Shown here: one piece after another, positions 7,286-12,359 of the stretch | Layout of the letters: each line of letters opens with the position of its first letter | Numbering within the stretch: position 1 is the first letter of the stretch | Assembly: GCA_943328865.2 (NCBI GenBank) | Contig: CALQBR020000010.1 | Coordinates: 1-12,359 of the forward strand | DNA from: Sphingobacterium thalpophilum | GTDB taxonomy: Bacteria > Bacteroidota > Bacteroidia > Flavobacteriales > Flavobacteriaceae | Direction: 5' to 3' | DNA length: 12,359 nucleotides | Notes under the pieces: model-generated | Told to the model about the DNA's origin: nothing | The model's input: the letters and a program-made list of their open reading frames with translations, nothing else | Databases searched by the model: none | Translations under genes and position numbers: made by a program

Positions 7286-8263
7286 TTAAAAGTCAGCGTC
7301 AAAGCTGATTTTTTGCGCATCCGAATCGGTATTCATCACCCCTGATTTTTGGTATTCAGCCACTTTCTTTTCGAAGAAATTGGTTTTTCCTTGAAGAGAG
7401 ATCATATCCATAAAGTCAAACGGATTATTCGTATTGTATTCTCGGTCGCACCCTAATTCTACCAATAATCTATCGGCTACGAATTCTAAATATTGAGTCA
7501 TCAAAGCCGCATTCATCCCAATCAAACTCACTGGAAGAGATTCAGTAATAAATTCTCTTTCGATGTTCAAAGCATCAACAATAATTTGTCTAATACGATT
7601 TTTCGGAACCTTATTTATCAAATGGTGGTTGTGCAAATGCACTGCGAAATCACAATGAACCCCTTCATCTCGCGAAATTAATTCGTTAGAAAAAGTCAGT
7701 CCAGGCATCAATCCTCTTTTTTTCAACCAGTAAATCGAACAAAAAGCACCCGAGAAGAATATGCCTTCTACAGCAGCAAAAGCAATTAATCTTTCAGCAA
7801 AAGAATCGGATTCAATCCATTTCAAAGCCCATTCTGCTTTTTTCTTAATAGCCGGAAAAACTTCCAATGCATTGAACAATTGGTCTTTTTCAACCTCATC
7901 CTTTACATAGGTGTCAATCAATAGCGAATAGGTTTCGCTGTGGATGTTTTCCATCATAATTTGAAATCCGTAGAAAAACTTTGCTTCGGCATATTGCACT
8001 TCATTGACAAAGTTCTCCGCTAAATTTTCATTTACAATTCCATCAGATGCTGCGAAAAAAGCCAAAATATGCTTGATAAAATACTTCTCCTCTTCATTGA
8101 GCTTATTGTTCCAATCATTCAAATCCTGCGACAAGTCAATTTCTTCGGCAGTCCAAAAACTGGCTTCCATTTTTTTGTACCATTCCCATATATCATGGTG
8201 TTTGATCGGAAAAATAACAAAACGGTTTTTGTTTTCTTGTAAAATTGGCTCGACTAATGACAT
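7286..8263 (-). CDS. nrdB: Ribonucleoside-diphosphate reductase class Ia, beta (small) subunit
   Basis: This is the ferritin-like subunit that holds the di-iron centre and tyrosyl radical used by NrdA. It has 325 residues. The iron ligands are all visible: Asp74 (AASDGIV), Glu105 and His108 ([10 protein letters not shown]), Glu166 (AVEGIFFSG), Glu200 and His203 ([10 protein letters not shown]). The radical-bearing Tyr112 is present, so this is a tyrosyl-radical type rather than a Phe-substituted NrdB variant. The C-terminus ISFDADF is the peptide that docks into NrdA. There is no N-terminal ATP-cone, unlike the NrdB described from the flavobacterium Leeuwenhoekiella blandensis; here the cone is on NrdA. 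ATG at 8263 is the natural start. It is the first gene of the nrdB-nrdA unit, preceded by a 255-base regulatory gap. Confidence 0.97.
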   Translation of the reverse strand: MSLVEPILQENKNRFVIFPIKHHDIWEWYKKMEASFWTAEEIDLSQDLNDWNNKLNEEEKYFIKHILAFFAASDGIVNENLAENFVNEVQYAEAKFFYGFQIMMENIHSETYSLLIDTYVKDEVEKDQLFNALEVFPAIKKKAEWALKWIESDSFAERLIAFAAVEGIFFSGAFCSIYWLKKRGLMPGLTFSNELISRDEGVHCDFAVHLHNHHLINKVPKNRIRQIIVDALNIEREFITESLPVSLIGMNAALMTQYLEFVADRLLVELGCDREYNTNNPFDFMDMISLQGKTNFFEKKVAEYQKSGVMNTDSDAQKISFDADF

Positions 8264-8303
8264 AATATATTGATTTTTATAGAATTGTAAAATTGATTTT
8301 CAC

Positions 8304-8369
8304 CACAATCGTAGTTTACAAAGGTTGTGAATTATTGCGGTTATTAAAAGCCAAACTTATTCACAATCG
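8304..8369 (-). promoter_or_regulatory. Repeated CACAA/TTGTG elements upstream of nrdB
   Basis: Three copies of one motif lie 41-106 bases before the nrdB ATG: CACAATCG at 8304-8311, its partial inverse TTGTGAAT at 8325-8332, and CACAATCG at 8362-8369. TTGTGAAT pairs perfectly with ATTCACAA (8359-8366). TTATTCACA (8357-8365) fits the relaxed DnaA-box consensus TTATnCACA. A -7-like AACCTTTG (minus strand, 8326-8319) overlaps the middle copy. This looks like an operator region for the reductase genes. The binding protein is unknown. Confidence 0.4.
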
Positions 8370-8409
8370 GCTTGAGTTTTTAACAAAATCACTATTTGGA
8401 TTTGAATTT

Positions 8410-8434
8410 AAAAAAAACTGAAAATCAGCGTTTT
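8410..8434 (-). terminator. Weak hairpin with T-tract between DUF3109 gene and nrdB
   Basis: On the minus strand AAAA-CG-CTGA, a TTT loop, TCAG and then eight Ts (complement of 8417-8410) form a short stem with a 2-base bulge and a T-tract. It could end DUF3109 transcripts or act upstream of nrdB. The stem is short and AT-rich, so support is weak. Confidence 0.3.
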
Positions 8435-8473
8435 AAAAATACAAATAGTAGGTAAAGCTCGGTAAAATATGGG

Positions 8474-8501
8474 TTTTTATTTTTTGACGAAAAAGTAAAA
8501 A
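8474..8501. terminator. AT-only inverted repeat just past the DUF3109 stop
   Basis: TTTTTATTTTTT (8474-8485), a GACG loop, and AAAAAGTAAAAA (8490-8501) pair over 12 positions with one mismatch. It starts 17 bases past the DUF3109 stop. It may act as a weak terminator, but its pure A/T stem could also be chance in AT-rich DNA. Confidence 0.3.
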
Positions 8502-8518
8502 TGTCGGTTTTCTGAAAT

Positions 8519-9085
8519 TTATTTTTTAATCTGCTCAGCCACTTTCTCAAGCTCCAAATACCAGTCTTCTCCAAACTTTCTAATTAAGGCTTCTTTGACG
8601 AATTTATAAACGGGCACTTCTAATTCCTTGCCTAAAGAACAGGCAGCACTACAAATATCCCATTTGTCGTAGTTAACAGCAGCAAATTCGGTGAAATCCT
8701 TTACACGAATTGGATATAGGTGACAGGAAACAGGTTTCTTCCAATCAATAATACCTTGGTTATAGGCTTGTTCGATGCTACAAAGCGCCGTTTTACCATC
8801 AAACATGACATACGCGCAATCTTTATTATCGATTAACGGGGTTTCAAAATCGCCATCGATTCCTTTTACCCAAGTTCCCTGTGCTTCGATAGCAGCAATG
8901 CCTTCTTTGCGCAAAAAAGGTTTTACCTTGGGGTAAATCGATTCCATGATTTTAGTTTCTTCTTCACTTAAAGGTGCACCTGCATCGCCATCAACGCAAC
9001 AAGCTCCTTTGCACGCCGAAAGGTTACAAACAAAATCTTTTTCTAAAATGTCTTCTGAGACGATGGTTTTACCTATTTGAAACAT
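8519..9085 (-). CDS. DUF3109 family cysteine-rich protein
   Basis: I recognise this as the DUF3109 family common in Bacteroidetes, related to the CxxCxxCC putative metal-binding proteins; its function is not established. It has 188 residues from the ATG at 9085 (MFQIGKTIVSEDI); an upstream start at 9118 would place the N-terminus in the promoter. Nine cysteines stand out: Cys20, 25, 29 and 30 in FVCNLSACKGACC, Cys90 (KDCAYV), Cys102 (ALCSIE), Cys121 in VSCHLYPIR, and Cys145 and Cys149 in WDICSAAC. This arrangement suggests a zinc site or an Fe-S cluster. No signal peptide or membrane segment is visible, so it is likely cytoplasmic. It appears monocistronic, with its own -7 box. Confidence 0.88.
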   Translation of the reverse strand: MFQIGKTIVSEDILEKDFVCNLSACKGACCVDGDAGAPLSEEETKIMESIYPKVKPFLRKEGIAAIEAQGTWVKGIDGDFETPLIDNKDCAYVMFDGKTALCSIEQAYNQGIIDWKKPVSCHLYPIRVKDFTEFAAVNYDKWDICSAACSLGKELEVPVYKFVKEALIRKFGEDWYLELEKVAEQIKK

Positions 9086-9089
9086 TTGG

Positions 9090-9097
9090 CAAAGGTA
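9090..9097 (-). promoter_or_regulatory. Bacteroidetes -7 box of the DUF3109 gene
   Basis: The minus strand reads TACCTTTG, a perfect TAnnTTTG, ending 4 bases before the ATG at 9085. The expected TTG at -33 is not clear in the T-rich DNA upstream. The close spacing points to a leaderless or nearly leaderless transcript. Confidence 0.45.
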
Positions 9098-9434
9098 ATC
9101 CTTTAAAATAAAAAACATATCTTAAAAAATACAAAAAAACACAACCACTTATTAATCAGCACTGTATTTCCTTTGTAAAAACATAAAACCTTAAACTTTA
9201 TCAATGGCCGTTGCAATAGCTTTTGCCTCTAGGGCAATTCCTTTTCGAGATGATTTCAAATAACAAACTATCGTATTGTTGCTGCCATTTACCCCCATTT
9301 CTATCGATGTAAGGCTAAAATAACAAGGCAAAAGCAAAGAAATATGGAGTGTAATGCTGTTAAAATATTTACTTCTAATGTTAAAGGGATCTCTAGCTAA
9401 ACATTTTTTTATTAATTTCACCGCGTAATAAAAA
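9098..9434. other. Gene-poor stretch between two divergent units
   Basis: This stretch separates the minus-strand DUF3109 gene from the plus-strand membrane protein gene, so it should hold both promoters. I find no convincing plus-strand TAnnTTTG box. On the minus strand a 35-codon frame (ATG at 9298, stop at 9191) ends in SSRKGIALEAKAIATAIDKV. It reads like the tail of a real protein, but I cannot assign it to a family. No strong hairpin or repeat is visible. Confidence 0.4.
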
Positions 9435-9641
9435 ATGAAAATGAAAATTTTTACTTCCATTTTAGTGGCTTTGGCTCTAGCTTTAATTATTTTCAACATT
9501 ACCTTGTTGGATTTTAACCATCTTTTTGAAGGCGAAAGCTCAGTGGCATTAATTGGGATTGTTGCTTCTTTTTGCGCAATCTTGATTCTTCTTATTTTTA
9601 GAATGTCAAAAACAATTGTAGAAAAAACCAAAGACAAATAA
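9435..9641 (+). CDS. Small two-helix membrane protein, function unknown
   Basis: The product has 68 residues and two clear hydrophobic segments, about 5-26 (FTSILVALALALIIF) and about 37-56 (SVALIGIVASFCAILILLIF), joined by a short acidic loop (DFNHLFEGESS). The positively charged tail (KTIVEKTKDK) suggests that both ends face the cytoplasm. No enzymatic motif is present. The start is the ATG at 9435; a second ATG at 9441 would remove only two residues. The stop lies 3 bases before the GTG of the flavoprotein gene, so the two are almost certainly co-transcribed and the membrane protein may anchor or partner the flavoprotein. That functional link is inferred from spacing alone. Confidence 0.75.
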   Translation: MKMKIFTSILVALALALIIFNITLLDFNHLFEGESSVALIGIVASFCAILILLIFRMSKTIVEKTKDK

Positions 9642-9644
9642 ATC

Positions 9645-10253
9645 GTGTACGATGTGCTTATCATTGGCGGAGGCGTTTCCGGAATGTCCTGTGCTTTAGT
9701 TTTGGGCTCTGCCAGGAACAAAGTATTTGTTACTGACAAAAAAATTGGAATCATCACACATCAAAAAACTGCGGCACTTCAAGAAGCGTTATTTAACAAT
9801 GCCTATGGAATTCCCCCAGGCACATTGGGTTCAGAACTATTACGAACAAGTCTTGAACAGCTATCAAAAACCTATCCGCATATTGAACAGATTCCTAATG
9901 AAAAAGTCATGCGAATTGAAGGGTGTTTTCCGAATTTTGAAGTAATTACCAACAAAAATAGCTACCACGCTAAAAATATTGTTATCGGGGTTGGCGCATC
10001 AAATGGGTTCGCCATTGAAGGGCTGATGCCATTTATAGAACCCCACCAAAAATCACTTCCAGAGAAACAGCGGGTTCAGCTTCGCAACAAAGACCATCTA
10101 GTTACCGAAGGCCTATATGTTGTGGGTACTTTGGCAGGCTGGAGAAGTCAATTGGCAATTGCAGCCGGAAGTGGCGCCGCCGTTGCTACTGATATCCTCA
10201 CTTTATGGAATCAGGGCATTCAAACACACGCCCACGACCGTGTTGAAAAGTAA
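9645..10253 (+). CDS. Short thioredoxin-reductase-like FAD-binding protein without an NAD(P)H domain
   Basis: The product has 202 residues from a GTG at 9645. This start is required because the dinucleotide-binding motif YDVLIIGGGVSGMS (2-15) begins at once and the next ATG falls inside it. The FAD half-domains of the thioredoxin reductase family are both present. The N-terminal one ends near KNIVIGVGAS (110-119). The C-terminal FAD motif is TEGLYVVGTLAGWRSQLAIA (154-173), followed by the GSGAAVATDI helix. The central NAD(P)H domain (usually about 120 residues) and the CxxC redox pair are missing, with no frameshift or stop visible, so this is a compact natural form rather than an obvious pseudogene. 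It may be a flavin-binding sensor, or an oxidoreductase reduced by a partner. It converges on the S41 protease gene with 3 bases between stop codons. Confidence 0.85.
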   Translation: MYDVLIIGGGVSGMSCALVLGSARNKVFVTDKKIGIITHQKTAALQEALFNNAYGIPPGTLGSELLRTSLEQLSKTYPHIEQIPNEKVMRIEGCFPNFEVITNKNSYHAKNIVIGVGASNGFAIEGLMPFIEPHQKSLPEKQRVQLRNKDHLVTEGLYVVGTLAGWRSQLAIAAGSGAAVATDILTLWNQGIQTHAHDRVEK

Positions 10254-10256
10254 AAT

Positions 10257-11834
10257 TTAGGATTTAACTTTAAGCACCGCTTTAATCATCGCATCTTCTT
10301 TTAGTAGAATCTCGTAATATTTTTGTTCGGTAAATAATTGTCTGGCAAATTCAGCTGACAAATATCTTTTAACTAATGCTTTATTGCCCTTCAATTGTAT
10401 GGCTAATCCACTTTTAGACAAATATCCTTGGAAATTATCGAAATACCCATCCATTTTTTCCATTTTAAGCAGCAACTGCTCAAAAGACAATCCTGAGAAT
10501 TCTTTCCTTTTTCGATCCAACTGCTCAAAAACAAAATAGCTAAGCACTCCAGAATCCATTAGATACACCGTGCTTTCTTGTCCCTTCTCGGCTTCGAGCG
10601 GCACAAAGATATCAGGAACAATTCCACCACCACCGTAAACTACTTTCCCTTTTGGCGTTTTAAATCTAAGGGTGTCATCTACTTTTATACTATCTTTTTT
10701 ATACAATTCCCCGTTTTCAAGACGTTTGTCAAACTCATTAAAATAGGATTCTGTTCCATTACTATATGACTTCTGAATGGAACGCCCCGTTGGGGTATAA
10801 TACCTGGCTACCGTTAAACGTACAGCAGAACCATCGTTAAAGTTCATTTCCCGCTGCACCAATCCCTTACCAAACGAACGACGCCCTATAATAATTCCTC
10901 TGTCGTTATCTTGAATGGCTCCAGCCAAGATCTCACTCGCTGAGGCCGCATTTTCATTAATCAGAATAAAAACTTGCCCAGTTTCAAAATCGCCTGTATC
11001 AGTAGCAAAAGTCTTGTCTACTTTTCCTTTATTATTTTTGGTGAAAACGATGAGCTGCTTGTCTTTGAGAAGTTCATCCGCAATTTTAATGGCCTGCTCT
11101 AAGTACCCACCACCATTATCCCGAACATCAATCACCAAAGACTGCGCGCCTTGTTTCTTCAAATCAGACAAACCTGTTTTGAATTCCTCATAGGTAGTGC
11201 CAGAAAAACGATTGATTCGGATATAACCGATGGCTGGCTGAATCATTAGCGACACATCGACACTTTGAATGGCTACTACATCTCGTTTTACTTTAAATTT
11301 TATTTTTTTATTCTCCGTTTTTCGGAAAATGGTAAGAGTCACCTCTGACCCTATTTCTCCTTTTAGTTTCGAAAAAAGGCTATCACTTGGTAATTTACGG
11401 CCAAATAATTGGTCTTTATTAGCAAAGAGAATGCGATCTCCTGATTGAATTCCTGCTTTTTCAGAAGGGCCATTTAGAAGTGGCTTGATGATAGCGACGG
11501 TATCTTGGTACATGAAAAAATTAACTCCTATTCCCACAAAATCGCCTTTCATACTCTCGGCTACTACTGCTTGCTGACTTGGAGACACGTAAACCGAATG
11601 GGGATCTAATTTCTCGAGAATGTCGGTGACGGCAAGATCTACAATAGAATCGGTATTGACACGATCCACATACTCCTCATTAATAAAGTCGATTAATGTA
11701 TTGAGCTTGTTTTTCGGAGCATTAATTTGGAATAGGCTTGCCGTTGTCTTAAAATTAAGAGCTGACCCAAGAAACACCCCAAAGGCGAGGGTCGCAAAAA
11801 TAAGAATGGGCAAATATTTGTTATTGGCTTTCAT
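10257..11834 (-). CDS. C-terminal processing peptidase, S41 family (CtpA-like)
   Basis: This is an envelope serine protease of the tail-specific/CtpA family, 525 residues. An N-terminal hydrophobic segment (about 7-27, YLPILIFATLAFGVFLGSAL) is a signal anchor or uncleaved signal, placing the protease in the periplasm. A helical region with LDPHSVYVSP precedes a PDZ domain (about 98-185, GIGVNF and SGDRILFAN). The catalytic domain follows, with VIDVRDNGGGYLEQAIKIA (234-252), the nucleophile Ser298 in NAASASEI, and general base Lys323 plus Gln327 in SFGKGLVQ. About 100 residues after the conserved GGGGIVPDI form a helical C-terminal tail. The ATG at 11834 shares its A with the last base of the upstream dCMP deaminase TAA (TAATG), suggesting coupled translation. 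Confidence 0.95.
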   Translation of the reverse strand: MKANNKYLPILIFATLAFGVFLGSALNFKTTASLFQINAPKNKLNTLIDFINEEYVDRVNTDSIVDLAVTDILEKLDPHSVYVSPSQQAVVAESMKGDFVGIGVNFFMYQDTVAIIKPLLNGPSEKAGIQSGDRILFANKDQLFGRKLPSDSLFSKLKGEIGSEVTLTIFRKTENKKIKFKVKRDVVAIQSVDVSLMIQPAIGYIRINRFSGTTYEEFKTGLSDLKKQGAQSLVIDVRDNGGGYLEQAIKIADELLKDKQLIVFTKNNKGKVDKTFATDTGDFETGQVFILINENAASASEILAGAIQDNDRGIIIGRRSFGKGLVQREMNFNDGSAVRLTVARYYTPTGRSIQKSYSNGTESYFNEFDKRLENGELYKKDSIKVDDTLRFKTPKGKVVYGGGGIVPDIFVPLEAEKGQESTVYLMDSGVLSYFVFEQLDRKRKEFSGLSFEQLLLKMEKMDGYFDNFQGYLSKSGLAIQLKGNKALVKRYLSAEFARQLFTEQKYYEILLKEDAMIKAVLKVKS

Positions 11835-12265
11835 TATTCCTCTAAAAAGGGTACTTGTACGACTTCTACCCCTGCTTTTATTAAGAATTGTAATCCGGAA
11901 TCATCTCTATAGCCATGCTGATATACTACTCTTTTTATCCCAGACTGGTGAATGAGTTTGCTACATTCTTTACAGGGAGAAAGCGTGATGTATAAAGTTG
12001 CTCCTTCGCAGGATTGCGTAGAGCGCGCCACTTTTAAAATAGCATTGGCTTCCGCATGAAGAACGTACCATTGGGTGAATCCGTCGGCATCCTCACAACA
12101 ATTCTCAAAACCCGATGGAGTACCATTGTAGCCATCGGAAATAATCATTCGGTCGCGAACAATTATAGCGCCTACTTGTTTGCGCTTACAGTAAGAGAGT
12201 CTTCCCCATTCGGTAGCGATTCGGAGATAGGCCCTGTCGTATTTATTTAATTTTATCTGATCCAT
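11834..12265 (-). CDS. Deoxycytidylate (dCMP) deaminase
   Basis: This zinc enzyme deaminates dCMP to dUMP, the substrate of thymidylate synthase. The product has 143 residues from the ATG at 12265 (MDQIKLNKYDRAYL); a TTG at 12286 would add seven atypical residues. The deaminase signature is complete: His70 and Glu72 in VLHAEANAI, and Cys98 and Cys101 in SPCKECSKLI, bind the catalytic zinc. NGTPSGFENCCED (47-59) is the loop typical of dCMP deaminases in the ComEB group and adds Cys57 and Cys58. It is upstream of, and overlaps by one base, the S41 protease gene, a pairing with no obvious metabolic logic. AACTTTTG, a degenerate -7 box, lies about 10 bases before the ATG. Confidence 0.94.
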   Translation of the reverse strand: MDQIKLNKYDRAYLRIATEWGRLSYCKRKQVGAIIVRDRMIISDGYNGTPSGFENCCEDADGFTQWYVLHAEANAILKVARSTQSCEGATLYITLSPCKECSKLIHQSGIKRVVYQHGYRDDSGLQFLIKAGVEVVQVPFLEE

Positions 12266-12299
12266 ATTACATTTCCAAAAGTTCAAATGACTGTTCTAA

Positions 12300-12359
12300 T
12301 AGCCCTGATGGGAGCGGCATCCTTTTGCTGCTTTTTAGCAGTGAAAGATAAAGCAGACA
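12300..12359. repeat. Part of a dispersed Flavobacterium intergenic repeat with hairpin (cut by window end)
   Basis: The segment TAGCCCTGATGGGAGCGGCA followed by TCC resembles a family of intergenic repeats that I recall at many places in Flavobacterium genomes: two conserved flanks around a variable hairpin. Here the arms CTTTTGCTGCT (12322-12332) and AGCAGTGAAAG (12337-12347) pair over 11 positions with two G-T wobbles around TTTT. The second flank (AAGATAAAGCAGACA) runs off the edge. It lies upstream of dCMP deaminase and probably downstream of a gene outside the window. Confidence 0.55.

Noticed and set aside
8357..8365. Replication origin suggested by the DnaA-box-like TTATTCACA
   Set aside because: There is one full match plus one imperfect inverse, with no cluster and no dnaA or dnaN nearby. 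Regulation of nrdB is the simpler reading.
9191..9757. A 188-residue minus-strand open frame
   Set aside because: Its first half is the antisense of the membrane protein and flavoprotein starts (for example it mirrors the GGGVSG codons), so it is a shadow. Only the last 35 codons lie in non-coding DNA and are noted separately.
9645..10253. The flavoprotein as a frameshifted thioredoxin reductase pseudogene
   Set aside because: The frame is uninterrupted, both FAD motifs are intact, and no leftover NAD(P)H-domain sequence was seen in the other frames, so a compact natural form is more likely.
11620..11955. Plus-strand frame of 111 residues
   Set aside because: It is antisense to the N-terminus of the S41 protease and the end of dCMP deaminase, which are clear genes. 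It has no recognisable domain.

Overview
The window reads as chromosomal DNA of a flavobacterium (Bacteroidetes, most likely Flavobacterium or a close relative). The reasons are the AT-rich sequence, genes without clear Shine-Dalgarno sites, perfect Bacteroidetes -7 promoter boxes (TAnnTTTG) in front of some starts, and protein sequences typical of that group. One end of the window also appears to carry an intergenic repeat that I recognise from Flavobacterium genomes. No phage, IS element, CRISPR array, tRNA or rRNA was seen.

Layout from left to right. The 3' end of recX (+) enters from the left edge and converges on a biotin block that lies on the minus strand. Read in the direction of transcription, the block is bioF-bioD-bioA followed by a beta-ketoacyl synthase gene. 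A rho-independent terminator separates it from the upstream nrdB-nrdA pair, which encodes class Ia ribonucleotide reductase. Then come a DUF3109 cysteine-rich protein gene (-), a gene-poor stretch, and a plus-strand pair encoding a two-helix membrane protein and a short FAD-binding protein. This pair converges on a minus-strand pair, dCMP deaminase followed by a CtpA-type S41 protease with overlapping stop and start codons. The right edge holds part of the dispersed repeat.

How the genes fit together. BioF, BioA and BioD carry a pimeloyl thioester to dethiobiotin. BioB and the usual pimeloyl-supply genes (bioC, bioH) are not in the window. The condensing enzyme at the end of the block is a good candidate for making or extending the pimeloyl precursor. 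NrdAB and dCMP deaminase both feed dNTP and dTTP synthesis but are separate transcription units.

Most of the region is ordinary housekeeping DNA. The points most worth a second look are: the Cys-His-His condensing enzyme in the biotin block; a short motif shared by all four gaps of that block; a Tyr-to-Phe change in the BioA active site; a thioredoxin-reductase-like flavoprotein that lacks its NAD(P)H domain; repeated TTGTG/CACAA elements upstream of nrdB; and the dispersed repeat.
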